Below are positions 43,687 to 52,578 of a DNA stretch of 64,000 nucleotides, piece after piece. The stretch is from Bacteroidales bacterium. Its GTDB lineage: Bacteria > Bacteroidota > Bacteroidia > Bacteroidales > Porphyromonadaceae. The DNA lies in contig SFHG01000003.1 in NCBI GenBank assembly GCA_004555765.1, positions 4,313 through 68,312 of the forward strand, given 5' to 3'. The notes beneath the pieces are model-generated. The model saw nothing but the letters and a program-made list of their open reading frames with translations, was not told the DNA's origin and did no database searches. A program made the translations under genes and the position numbers. How positions within the stretch are numbered: the first letter of the stretch is position 1; the number at the start of each line of letters is the position of its first letter.

Positions 43687-46600
43687 ATGAATCAATACAG
43701 GCTCAAACCATTCTTTTTGACCTTTATGGCGCTCTGGTTCGCCCTCGTCACGGGCGCTGTGGCGGCTTATGGCCAAAGCACGACTGCCTCCGGCACCGTC
43801 TTGGATCAATACGGTGACCCGCTGATGGGTGTCACCGTGAAAGTGAACGAAAGGAACGGCGTCGGCACCATCACGGATCTCGACGGTAACTTTTCACTCA
43901 AAGTCAATCCCTCTGAGACCCTCTCTTTCTCCTACGTGGGCTTCAAGACCCTTACCCTCTCCGTCGCCGAGCTCAAGGCCAATCCCCTCGTCCGCATGTT
44001 CGAAGACCAAGAGCTCCTCGAAGAGGTCGTGGTCATCGGCTACGGCTCGGTGAAGAAAGAGGACCTCACCGGTTCTGTCACCGCCATCGGCAACAAAGAC
44101 TTCAAGAAAGGGCTTATCCAGACCCCGGATCAGCTCATCGCGGGTAAAGTAGCCGGCGTGCAGATCGTCTCCGGAGGCGGTTCTCCGGGTGCAGGCTCCA
44201 AGATCCGCATCCGTGGCGGCGCTTCGCTGAATGCCTCCAATGACCCCCTCATCGTCATTGACGGCGTACCCCTCGAGAACGGCAACGTCCCCGGTTCCCC
44301 AAGTCCCCTCAGTGCCATTAACCCCAACGACATCGAGAGCATGAACATCCTCAAGGACGCCTCAGCGACCGCCATCTACGGCTCACGCGCCTCCAACGGG
44401 GTCATCATCATAACGACAAAAAAGGGTACCCTCGGTCAGAAGCTCCAAGTGAGCGCCTCCACCCGCTTCTCCGTCTCTACGCCCAAGAGCTACGTGGATG
44501 TGCTCACCGGCGACGAAGTGAGGGCACTTGTGAAAGCACACGGTGACCAAAAGTTCATCAGCCTCCTCGGTGACGCAAATACCGATTGGCAGAAAGAAAT
44601 TTACCAAATAGGTCTCGGTACCGACACCAACCTCAGCATCGCGGGCTCCACTTCTTGGCTCCCCTATCGTGTCTCCATCGGTTACTATGACGAAAAAGGT
44701 ATCCTCAAGACGGATCGCATGAACCGCCTCTCCGGCGACCTTTCCTTGAACCCCCGTTTCTTCAATAACGACCTCAAAATAGACCTCAACCTCAAGGCGA
44801 CCCGCACCAATAACCGCTTTGCCGACAAGGGTGCCATATCCGCGGCGGTGCAGATGGACCCTACCCATCCAGTCCTTCGCCAAGGCGAGCCGGTGAAAGG
44901 TACTTTGGAGGCAGGACTTGCACCACTTGACCAGACCTACCATTACCTTACGGGCAAAGACGACGCAGGGCACGTCATCCCACTGCCCCTTGCCCCCAAG
45001 AATCCCCTCTCTCTCCTCAATGACAAGGAAGACCGGGGCTCCGTGGGCAGACTGATCGGCAACGCCACCATAGCGTACACCCTGCCCTTCTTCCGCGATC
45101 TCACGGCCAATCTCAACCTCGCCTACGACTACACCCACGCCGAAGGCACCATCTATATCCCTGCGACTTCCCCTATCTCCTACACCAACCAGCAGACGGG
45201 CAAGGGCGGTCTCGACAATAGATACTTGCAGGAGAAACACAATAAACTCCTCGACTTTTACCTCAATTACCGCAAAGAAGTAGCTTCCATACACAGTACT
45301 TTCGATGTAATGGCCGGCTACTCCTACCAAGACTGGCTCACGAAAGAATCCCTCTTCTCCGAGAAGACTGCCACGGGTATAGAGTACAATAAACCCAACT
45401 TCGAGAGCAATATGCCCCAAAATACGCTCGTCTCCTTCTACGGACGCCTGAATTACACCCTCTTCGGTCGCTATCTTCTCACCGCAACGGTCCGTGCAGA
45501 CGGCTCTTCGCGCTTTGCTCCCGCCAACCGCTGGGGCGTCTTCCCCTCTTTCGCTTTCGCGTGGAAAATGAAAGAAGAGTCCTTCCTCAAGGACGTGGAT
45601 GCCCTATACGACCTTAAGCTGCGCTTGGGCTATGGGGTTACCGGTCAGCAGGATGGTATCGGTAATTACTCTTACCTCGCCTCTTACGCCCTTAGTGGCA
45701 ATCAGTCGAAATACCTCTTCGGAGACACTTGGTACAATATGTACAAGCCGCTGGCCTATGACGCAGAGATAAAGTGGGAGCAGACGGTCACCACGAACGC
45801 CGGACTCGACTTCGGCTTTCTCGACGGACGACTCTCAGGATCCGTGGACTACTACCACAAGGACACCCGCGACCTCCTGAATACGATTCCCATACCGGCC
45901 GGATCCAACTTTTCCAACAAGGTTCTCACGAACATCGGACAGATCACCAACGACGGTGTCGAAGTGAGTCTGAATTACATCCCCGTCGATACCAAAGACT
46001 GGACTTGGGATATCAATTACAACGTCACCTACAATAAGACCCGTATTACTAAGCTCAACCAAACCTACGACCCCGACTACCTCGGCGTGGAGACAGGGGG
46101 CATAGCAGGAGGTACCGGCAATAACGTCCAGATGCACTCCGAGGGTTATGCGCCGAACTCTTTCTTCCTCTACCGACAGGTCTATGACGCTGAAGGCAAG
46201 CCGGTCGAAGGGCTCTTTGCGGACCTCAACGGCGACGGTGTGATCAATAACTACGACAAGAGCCACGTCGGCAAGCCCGATCCTGATGTTTTCATGGGTC
46301 TCTCCACGTCTCTCCGCTTCCGCGGCCTCACCCTCTCCACTTCTCTGAGGGCAAGCATAGGTAATTATGTCTACGACAACGTCTCTTCCGACCGTGGTAC
46401 CTACGCCTCCGTGGAAGACAAGCTCGGCTGGCTCAATAACGGAGCCCGCGACATCCTCTCGACCCGCTTCGAGCGCTCGCACTACCTCTCCGACTACTAC
46501 GTCAAGGACGCTTCTTTCCTCAAGATGGATAACCTCTCCCTCAGCTACGACTTCGGTCGGGTGTGGAACGGCGCAGTGGCCGTCAACCTTGGCGCTACGG

Positions 46601-46722
46601 TGCAAAACGTCTTCACCCTTACGAAGTACAAAGGGGTGGATCCCGAGATCGGTAACGGTATAGACTATCAGTTCTACCCCGTTCCGCGCGTCTTCTCCGT
46701 GAACCTCGGTCTGACCTTTTAA
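43687..46722 (+). CDS. susC: SusC-type TonB-dependent outer-membrane transporter
   Basis: A 1011-residue receptor. After the signal peptide (ending about residue 30, AAYGQ) comes a carboxypeptidase-D-like domain (ASGTVLDQYGDPLMGVTVKV...GFKTLTLSV). The TonB-box region and plug follow, with EEVVVIGYGSVKKEDLTGSV and the SusC signatures RIRGGASLNASNDPLIVIDGVPL and DASATAIYGSRASNGVIIITTKKG. The 22-strand barrel ends RVFSVNLGLTF. It imports maltooligosaccharides delivered by SusD, 28 bases downstream. The ATG at 43687 is chosen as it begins the signal peptide; 43651 is less likely. Confidence 0.95.
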   Translation: MNQYRLKPFFLTFMALWFALVTGAVAAYGQSTTASGTVLDQYGDPLMGVTVKVNERNGVGTITDLDGNFSLKVNPSETLSFSYVGFKTLTLSVAELKANPLVRMFEDQELLEEVVVIGYGSVKKEDLTGSVTAIGNKDFKKGLIQTPDQLIAGKVAGVQIVSGGGSPGAGSKIRIRGGASLNASNDPLIVIDGVPLENGNVPGSPSPLSAINPNDIESMNILKDASATAIYGSRASNGVIIITTKKGTLGQKLQVSASTRFSVSTPKSYVDVLTGDEVRALVKAHGDQKFISLLGDANTDWQKEIYQIGLGTDTNLSIAGSTSWLPYRVSIGYYDEKGILKTDRMNRLSGDLSLNPRFFNNDLKIDLNLKATRTNNRFADKGAISAAVQMDPTHPVLRQGEPVKGTLEAGLAPLDQTYHYLTGKDDAGHVIPLPLAPKNPLSLLNDKEDRGSVGRLIGNATIAYTLPFFRDLTANLNLAYDYTHAEGTIYIPATSPISYTNQQTGKGGLDNRYLQEKHNKLLDFYLNYRKEVASIHSTFDVMAGYSYQDWLTKESLFSEKTATGIEYNKPNFESNMPQNTLVSFYGRLNYTLFGRYLLTATVRADGSSRFAPANRWGVFPSFAFAWKMKEESFLKDVDALYDLKLRLGYGVTGQQDGIGNYSYLASYALSGNQSKYLFGDTWYNMYKPLAYDAEIKWEQTVTTNAGLDFGFLDGRLSGSVDYYHKDTRDLLNTIPIPAGSNFSNKVLTNIGQITNDGVEVSLNYIPVDTKDWTWDINYNVTYNKTRITKLNQTYDPDYLGVETGGIAGGTGNNVQMHSEGYAPNSFFLYRQVYDAEGKPVEGLFADLNGDGVINNYDKSHVGKPDPDVFMGLSTSLRFRGLTLSTSLRASIGNYVYDNVSSDRGTYASVEDKLGWLNNGARDILSTRFERSHYLSDYYVKDASFLKMDNLSLSYDFGRVWNGAVAVNLGATVQNVFTLTKYKGVDPEIGNGIDYQFYPVPRVFSVNLGLTF

Positions 46723-46750
46723 TCGGATCCCATAGAAACAAACGAAGGAT

Positions 46751-48292
46751 ATGAAACAAATCAGATATACGGCTTTAGCCCTGGGTACGCTCTGTGTGCT
46801 CTCGCTCTCCTCTTGCGTCAAAGACCTCAACAGAGTCCCCACCAATGACGTAACGAGTGCCAAAGTTTACTCGGACACCAAGAGCACTTACGAGGCTCTT
46901 GCCAAAGTCTACGGAGCGTGGTCGCTCAGCGAAAATGACGTGGCAGACCTCGACGACGGCTTCACCGGCTTTACCCGCGCCTTTTGGAACATCCAAGAGC
47001 TTCCTACGGACGAAGCCAAAAACGCTTGGGATGACGCGGCTCTGAACGGTCTGAACGAAATGAAGTGGGATGCCTCCACCGGCTTCGTGCAAGGGCTCTA
47101 TTACCGCTCCATCATTCAGATCAAGTTTGCCAACGAGTTCCTCGTCAATATCGATGCCTCGCCCATAGATGCGGGGGAAAAAGAGCTTATGAAGGCAGAA
47201 GCCCGCTTCATCCGTGCCTATCAGTACTGGGTGCTTATGGACGTCTTCGGTAACCCTCCCTTCTTTACGGAAAAGGATGCCACAGGCAAGACGGCGCCCA
47301 AGCAGATCCAAAGGGCAGACCTCTTCAAGTACGTGGAGAGCGAGCTTCTCGATATTCTGCCCAAGCTGAAGCCCGCCCGCCAGCAGGTCTACGGTAGGGC
47401 AGACGCCGGCGCCGCTGAGGCACTCCTCGCCCGTCTTTACCTCAATGCCGAAGTCTACACCGGTGAACCTCGCTACAAAGAGGCCGCCGAGTACGCCGAA
47501 AAGGTCATTAGCTCCGGTTACACGCTCCACAACGAGTACAAGCATCTCTTCTACGGGGATAACGACAAGTTCCGCGACGAAATCATCCTCAGCGTCGTGG
47601 CAGACGGCAATAACGCTCAGAGCTGGTCGGGTCCTACGTTCTTTGTCGCTTCTTCTTTCAACGACAACGTGATTGGTGCGCTCGTGGCGCAGGGCAAAAT
47701 CCCCGGTATCGGTACCAACCAGAAATGGGGTGGCAACCGTGCAACGCCTACTTTTGCCAAACTCTTCGACAAAGCCCCGGACGATTCCCGCGCACTCATT
47801 TTGCGTAGCACTCCGGATATGCCTAAGCTCAAGGAATTTAACCAGGGGGTACACGTCTATAAGTTCGTCAACCTCCGCACCGACGGCTCCAAGCCCTTAC
47901 ACGTGGATTTCTGCGATATGGATTTCCCGCTCTTCCGCCTTGCGGAAATGCATCTCATCTACGCCGAAGCCTCCCTCCGCGATGCTTCTGTCGATAAGTC
48001 CAAAGGTCTCCGCTACTTTAACGCCCTACGTACCCGTGCCGGCGTGCCGACCGTGACTTCCATCACGCTCCGCGATGTCCTTGATGAGCGCGGTCGCGAG
48101 CTCTACTGGGAGGGTCACCGCCGCACGGACCTCATCCGCTACAAGCTTCTCACCACGGCTGACTATATGTGGGAGTGGAAAGGGGGCGCAGAGCATGGTC
48201 GTGCCGTGGACGCTACGCGTAACCTCTACCCCATCCCCGGATCGGATCTCCTTGCCAATATCGAAAACTTGAAGCAAAACCCCGGGTATTGA
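46751..48292 (+). CDS. susD: SusD-family starch-binding outer-membrane lipoprotein
   Basis: A 513-residue surface lipoprotein; lipobox SLSSC with Cys22. The N-terminal DLNRVPTNDVT, the TPR segment AEARFIRAYQYWVLMDVFGNPPFF and the C-terminal RAGVPTVTSITLRDVLDERGRELYWEGHRRTDLIRY and NLYPIPGSDLLANIENLKQNPGY are textbook SusD. It caps SusC and binds the glycan. The long FVASSFNDNV...KWGGNRATPTF loop probably shapes the binding site. Confidence 0.95.
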   Translation: MKQIRYTALALGTLCVLSLSSCVKDLNRVPTNDVTSAKVYSDTKSTYEALAKVYGAWSLSENDVADLDDGFTGFTRAFWNIQELPTDEAKNAWDDAALNGLNEMKWDASTGFVQGLYYRSIIQIKFANEFLVNIDASPIDAGEKELMKAEARFIRAYQYWVLMDVFGNPPFFTEKDATGKTAPKQIQRADLFKYVESELLDILPKLKPARQQVYGRADAGAAEALLARLYLNAEVYTGEPRYKEAAEYAEKVISSGYTLHNEYKHLFYGDNDKFRDEIILSVVADGNNAQSWSGPTFFVASSFNDNVIGALVAQGKIPGIGTNQKWGGNRATPTFAKLFDKAPDDSRALILRSTPDMPKLKEFNQGVHVYKFVNLRTDGSKPLHVDFCDMDFPLFRLAEMHLIYAEASLRDASVDKSKGLRYFNALRTRAGVPTVTSITLRDVLDERGRELYWEGHRRTDLIRYKLLTTADYMWEWKGGAEHGRAVDATRNLYPIPGSDLLANIENLKQNPGY

Positions 48293-48321
48293 CCCTTCTG
48301 GGGAACAAAAGGAAGTCCGAC

Positions 48322-48342
48322 GCCCGGGCTCTGACCCCGGGC
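48322..48342. terminator. GC-rich hairpin after susD
   Basis: GCCCGGG (48322-48328) pairs with CCCGGGC (48336-48342). There is no T-tract directly after it, so this may be an attenuating or mRNA-stabilising hairpin. Confidence 0.4.
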
Positions 48343-48437
48343 TGAATTTGGTACGTACCGGGAAGAGTTTTTTGCCCGTACCGGCGCTTGTGCGGGATAC
48401 GTACCGACGAAACCTTTTTGGTCTGTACCAAATTCAG
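48342..48437. repeat. Dispersed palindromic intergenic repeat, copy 14 (nested)
   Basis: CTGAATTTGGTAC (48342-48354) and GTACCAAATTCAG (48425-48437) are a 13-bp perfect inverted pair enclosing GGTACGTACCGGGAA, GCCCGTACCGG, GGATACGTACCGACG and TTTTTGGTCTGTACC modules. It lies inside the sus operon between susD and susE. Confidence 0.75.
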
Positions 48438-48554
48438 TCCGAAATTTGAAATCAAATAGGATCCGGACAGACGCTTCGGCCGATGAATACCCCGCCAGCA
48501 AGGACTTCTCCTTTACCCTGTCTTTTCCTGAAAAATAGAGATATACTTAAAGAT

Positions 48555-49700
48555 ATGAACGCAAAGACCATACTTTTCTCGCTTCTCCTGGCGCCCGTCT
48601 TGGCGCTTACGGGATGCGAACGAGACTTGGGCAATAATCCCACCCTGAGCGCTACACCCAAAGCCCCCGCCCTCTCGGCTTCCGCCACGAGCGTGACTTT
48701 GGCAAAAGGTACGGCGACCGAAGTCTCTTTCACTTGGACGGCCGCAGACTACGGCACCACGGTGCCCGCGTCCTACGCACTCCGCCTCTCGAACCCCGCC
48801 GATCCCGCCTTGGCTATCGTGATTCCGGTGCCGGCGGGTGACAAAAAGCTTGTCGTGCCGTTTGACGACACGTTCAATAAAAAGCTCGTGAGTGAGCTGG
48901 GACTCGCCATGGGCAAGCCCGCCAAGCTGAAAGCGGAGTTGGTTTCTTCCCTCCTCCTAGAGGCCGGCTCTCCGGAGATAGCGGACAAGGTGACCACGTC
49001 CGCTCCTCTCGAACTTACCGTCACGCCGTTTGCTTTCCTTATGCGTCCGCCTTATTTCTACCTCGTGGGCGACATCACGGGCAGGGTGAGCTGGAATATC
49101 AATAGCACCGACTTCGCTTTCTTCGCGGACGAAAACGACACGAACGTTCTCCACTACTACGGCTATTTCAAGGGCGATGCTGCTTTTAAGCTCGTGCCGG
49201 AAGGCGCTGTTGGCGACTGGGGTAAGGTCGTCGGGATGAAGGACGGCAAACTCACTTTTGAAGGTGGGGATACGAACATCAAGATCATCCCTTCTGCAGG
49301 TCTTTACCACCTCACCCTCACACTTAACGAGGGCGAGTTTGACCCCGCTAATAGTACGCTCACGGCTGAGCCGATAGCTGACGCCAAGGTGTACAAAACT
49401 ATGGGTCTCGTTGGCGACGCGGTCATCTCTTGGGACAAGGATACCCCGCTCTCCAATCCCGGCGACGACCACATCTGGGTGGCTCGCGGTGTAGAGATCA
49501 AGGCGGGGCAATTCAAGATACGCGCCGACGAGGCTTGGGGAACAAGCTGGGGCGGTGTGGCAAAGGACACCTTCCCCACCGACTTCGGCAAGGCTACGTC
49601 CGTCAATGACAATAACTGGGTGGTCACCTCCGAGACCGCCGGCACTTATGATGTCTACTTCAACGACATTACGGGAAACTATGTTTTCGTAAAGCTTTAA
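48555..49700 (+). CDS. susE: SusE-like starch-binding outer-membrane lipoprotein
   Basis: A 381-residue lipoprotein with lipobox LTGC (Cys21). The N-terminal ~130 residues (PALSASATSVTLAKGTATEVSFTWTAADYG) are the Ig-like SusE domain. Two beta-sandwich units (from about residue 170 and 275; RPPYFYLVGDITG and KTMGLVGDAVISWDKDTPL) resemble the starch-binding modules of SusE/SusF. It would hold starch at the cell surface. SusE and SusF are alike in layout, but position right after susD favours SusE. ATG 48555 begins the signal peptide. Confidence 0.85.
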   Translation: MNAKTILFSLLLAPVLALTGCERDLGNNPTLSATPKAPALSASATSVTLAKGTATEVSFTWTAADYGTTVPASYALRLSNPADPALAIVIPVPAGDKKLVVPFDDTFNKKLVSELGLAMGKPAKLKAELVSSLLLEAGSPEIADKVTTSAPLELTVTPFAFLMRPPYFYLVGDITGRVSWNINSTDFAFFADENDTNVLHYYGYFKGDAAFKLVPEGAVGDWGKVVGMKDGKLTFEGGDTNIKIIPSAGLYHLTLTLNEGEFDPANSTLTAEPIADAKVYKTMGLVGDAVISWDKDTPLSNPGDDHIWVARGVEIKAGQFKIRADEAWGTSWGGVAKDTFPTDFGKATSVNDNNWVVTSETAGTYDVYFNDITGNYVFVKL

Positions 49701-49713
49701 TGACAACCATTTT

Positions 49714-49755
49714 GAGGTGCGGCACCCTGTGATGGCGGAGCCGCACCTCTTTTTT
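49714..49755 (+). terminator. Intrinsic terminator after susE
   Basis: GAGGTGCGGC (49714-49723) and GCCGCACCTC (49740-49749) form a 10-bp stem followed by TTTTTT. It separates susE from the GH13 gene, which begins 26 bases later, so the latter may rely on read-through or another promoter. Confidence 0.85.
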
Positions 49756-49780
49756 ACTCCTGCTTGTGAACCCCAACCGT

Positions 49781-51628
49781 ATGAAACTCCGTACTTTTTT
49801 CGTCCTCTCCGCCCTACTCCTTTCCTTCGGCATCCCGGTCTCCGCCCAAGTCCTGCATACTGCCCCACTCTTCTGGTGGAGCGGTATGAAAAACCCGCGC
49901 CTCCAGATCCTGCTGCACGGCGAGAATATGGGTACGGCGGATGTCCGCCTGGGGAAGGCCGAGGGCGTAAAGCTGGAGGAAACGGTTGCTTTTCCCTCCA
50001 ATCCCCGTTACCGCCTCCTTTATCTCGACCTGACGGGTGCACCAAGTCAGACTTTCGTCATCGAGCTGAAGCACAGGGACGGCACACTCGAGCGCATCCC
50101 CTACGAACTTAGGGAGCGAGACACCTCCGAGACCAAAGCCCAAGGCTTTGGCAAAACGGATGTCCTTTACCTCATTATGCCCGACCGGTTCGCTAACGGT
50201 AACCCAGCCAACGACCGCGTCCCGGGTCTCAAAGAAGAGCGCGTCGACCGCAGCGACCCTTTCGCGCGGCACGGCGGAGATCTTGAAGGCATTCGGAAGC
50301 ACTTGGATTATTTCACCGATCTCGGCGTGACGGCACTCTGGCTGAATCCCATCCAAATCAATGATATGGACGAGGGCTCCTATCACGGGTATGCGGTGAC
50401 GGATTACTACCGGATAGACCCGCGTCTCGGCTCGAACGAAGACTTCAAAACCCTCGTCTCCGAAGCCCACGCCAACGGGCTGAAAGTCATCATGGATATG
50501 ATATTCAACCACTCCGGAAGCGAGAACTATCTCTTCACCGATATGCCGTCCGAAGACTGGTACCACCACGGCTCCCGCTTCGTCCCCTCATCGTTCAAGA
50601 CCGCCACGCAGATGGACCCGTACACTTCTCCGGAGGCCCGGGAAGCGGCGCTTGACGGATGGTTTGTCCGGACTATGCCCGACTTCAACCAGAAGAACCC
50701 CCACGTCCTCACTTATCTCATACAGAATAGCATCTGGTGGATAGAGTACGCGGGGATCGACGGCATCAGACAGGACACGCATCCTTTTGCGGACTGGGAC
50801 GGGATGGCAGAGTGGTGCCGTGCAGTCCTCTCGGAGTACCCGGCTTTCAACATCGTGGGAGAGACCTGGTACACGGACAAGAGCCAAGTCGCCTATTGGC
50901 AGAGAAACAGCCGCCTCTCTGCTCCGAGAGAGAGCAATCTGCCCACCGTGATGGACTTCCCCCTCACTTTCGCTATGGACAAAGCTTTCGACGAAGTCAC
51001 TACACCGTGGGAAAACGGCCTTCACCGCCTCTATGAGTACCTTTCCAGTGACTTCGTCTTCGAGAATAGGGACAGCCTCCTCATTTTCCTCGACAACCAC
51101 GACACTTCCCGCTTTACCAAAGACTCCACCGATGCCCGTAACCTCCGCCGCTACAAACAGGCACTGACATTCCTCCTGACCACACGGGGCATCCCACAGA
51201 TCTACTACGGCACCGAATTTCTGATGCCGGCGGACAAGGAGAACGGTGACGGACTCCTGAGGCAGGACTTCGTCGGGGGATGGGAAGGCGACAGTCGCAG
51301 TTTCTTTGAGGGCAAGGCTCTGACGAAGGAGGAAAAAGAAGCGTATGACTTCACGCGCCGACTCCTCTCGTGGCGCAAATGGAACCCGCTCATCAGTGAA
51401 GGACGCTTGGTGCAAGCTCCCCTCGTGGACGGAGTATACATCTACCAAAGGATCTTGGACGAGCTGAGCGCCACCGTCGTGATGAACGGCACGGATGAGA
51501 CGAAGACGATTCGCCCGTCCGGTGTCCCGCTTGATATACCTACCGGTCTGACCGACTTTTTCACAGGGCGGAAGTTCGGCGAGACGATAGAAATCGGACC
51601 GCACGAAGTCCTGCTTCTGGAGCCTTGA
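49781..51628 (+). CDS. Alpha-amylase family GH13 enzyme (SusA-like neopullulanase)
   Basis: A 615-residue secreted GH13 enzyme. The signal peptide (residues 1-23, PVSAQ) has no lipobox, so it should be periplasmic like SusA and not surface-anchored like SusG. An N-terminal beta domain (LFWWSGMKNPRLQILLHG) precedes the barrel. Catalytic residues are Asp332 in GIRQDTHPF, Glu361 in VGETW and Asp441 in FLDNHDTSR. The HGGDLEGIRKHLDYFTDLGVTALWLNPI segment is typical of the neopullulanase/cyclomaltodextrinase group. It would cut imported maltodextrins to pieces for SusB. ATG 49781 is preferred over GTG 49766. Confidence 0.9.
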   Translation: MKLRTFFVLSALLLSFGIPVSAQVLHTAPLFWWSGMKNPRLQILLHGENMGTADVRLGKAEGVKLEETVAFPSNPRYRLLYLDLTGAPSQTFVIELKHRDGTLERIPYELRERDTSETKAQGFGKTDVLYLIMPDRFANGNPANDRVPGLKEERVDRSDPFARHGGDLEGIRKHLDYFTDLGVTALWLNPIQINDMDEGSYHGYAVTDYYRIDPRLGSNEDFKTLVSEAHANGLKVIMDMIFNHSGSENYLFTDMPSEDWYHHGSRFVPSSFKTATQMDPYTSPEAREAALDGWFVRTMPDFNQKNPHVLTYLIQNSIWWIEYAGIDGIRQDTHPFADWDGMAEWCRAVLSEYPAFNIVGETWYTDKSQVAYWQRNSRLSAPRESNLPTVMDFPLTFAMDKAFDEVTTPWENGLHRLYEYLSSDFVFENRDSLLIFLDNHDTSRFTKDSTDARNLRRYKQALTFLLTTRGIPQIYYGTEFLMPADKENGDGLLRQDFVGGWEGDSRSFFEGKALTKEEKEAYDFTRRLLSWRKWNPLISEGRLVQAPLVDGVYIYQRILDELSATVVMNGTDETKTIRPSGVPLDIPTGLTDFFTGRKFGETIEIGPHEVLLLEP

Positions 51629-51652
51629 GGCTTAGGGCTTGGAGAAAATGGA

Positions 51653-51660
51653 TATATTTG
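51653..51660 (+). promoter_or_regulatory. Possible -7 promoter box
   Basis: TATATTTG matches TAnnTTTG, 45 bases before the next gene. It suggests that gene is transcribed apart from the sus genes. Confidence 0.45.
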
Positions 51661-51705
51661 AGGACGGAAGAACAGCATCCAATCCGGCAATTTTCTTTAG
51701 ACTCT

Positions 51706-52353
51706 ATGAAATACTCCTTTATTCTATCAGTCCTCAGCGCCCTGCTCTTCGTGGCAGAGGGCGCTTTTGCCCAAATCCGGGCCTACACCGAAGACGGCAT
51801 CCAAGTTTTGCTCTATCCCGACGGCACCTGGAGTGCGTCCCGTGACCCCTTCGGGTCGGACTACGGTCGCCGTCCGGGCATCGTACCTTTTGACCCTAAC
51901 GAGTCGAGGGTGGATATTTTGGGCGGAGACTTGAAGTCTGTGGAGATTATGATTCGGGGCGAAATCGTCTTTGTACTCAAGAACGGCTACCTCGACAACA
52001 TCCGCATCATCGACCCCCGCGGCTATCAGCTCTTCAACATGAAGACGGGCGAAGCGGTGCGCACAGCCCGTAATAACGTCATTTTCGACCGCAACCGCAT
52101 CGTCCGATACGGCCGGTATGATTTCGAGTATGCCTTCCACGACGGAGCCCTTGAGAGAGTGGGACCGTACGACATCGAGTACGAGTTCCCGAATAAAAGA
52201 GTGGAGCGTATCGGCAACTTGAAGATCGAGTACGACTTTTTCACCGATCGCATAGAGCGTATCGGTGGTGTCTCTCTACATTTTGACGGGATACGTGGTC
52301 CCCTCGACCGGGTCTCGGGATCGAATGAGGGTGTAATCCTCACTTTTTTCTGA
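51706..52353 (+). CDS. Secreted protein with short internal repeats, function unknown
   Basis: A 215-residue exported protein; signal peptide residues 1-20 (AEGAFAQ). I do not recognise the family. The C-terminal half holds four similar units of about 20 residues: RIVRYGRYDFEYAFHDGAL, ERVGPYDIEYEFPNKRV, ERIGNLKIEYDFFTDRI and ERIGGVSLHFDGIRGPL. These look like beta-hairpin repeats, reminiscent of YD/RHS or toast-rack folds. It is flanked by its own promoter-like box and a strong terminator and faces the minus-strand iron genes. The link with the sus locus is unclear. Confidence 0.7.
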   Translation: MKYSFILSVLSALLFVAEGAFAQIRAYTEDGIQVLLYPDGTWSASRDPFGSDYGRRPGIVPFDPNESRVDILGGDLKSVEIMIRGEIVFVLKNGYLDNIRIIDPRGYQLFNMKTGEAVRTARNNVIFDRNRIVRYGRYDFEYAFHDGALERVGPYDIEYEFPNKRVERIGNLKIEYDFFTDRIERIGGVSLHFDGIRGPLDRVSGSNEGVILTFF

Positions 52354-52373
52354 AATAGAACCTCTTTCAAATG

Positions 52374-52396
52374 CCCCTGTGTCAAGGACACAGGGG
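52374..52396 (+). terminator. Short GC hairpin downstream of the repeat protein
   Basis: CCCCTGTGTC (52374-52383) and GACACAGGGG (52387-52396) with a 3-base loop; no T-tract follows. It may block exonucleases or assist termination. Confidence 0.45.
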
Positions 52397-52470
52397 GGAC
52401 TCGGTTTCGCGTCTCTGCCGATATGGGACGCTCATCACAGCTAACTCCGGCTACAGACTGCTTACTACGG

Positions 52471-52554
52471 GAGATACAGACCGGGGAGATCGTCCCGGCC
52501 TGTACCCGGACTTGACGAGACCCGTACCGGGAAGATCTCCCCGGTACGGGTCTC
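52471..52554. repeat. Dispersed repeat, copy 15, near-identical to copy 16
   Basis: From GAGATACAGACCGGGGAGAT to CTCCCCGGTACG (78 bases, 52471-52548) it differs from 56692-56769 at two positions only. Its second module forms the terminator hairpin at 52517. Confidence 0.85.
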
Positions 52555-52560
52555 GTTTTC
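52517..52560. terminator. Strong bidirectional terminator between convergent genes
   Basis: GAGACCCGTACCGGG (52517-52531) and CCCGGTACGGGTCTC (52540-52554) are a perfect 15-bp stem, followed by GTTTTC. It lies between the convergent secreted-protein gene and PepSY gene and can serve both. Confidence 0.8.
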
Positions 52561-52578
52561 GGGTTCCCCATTAGTGGG

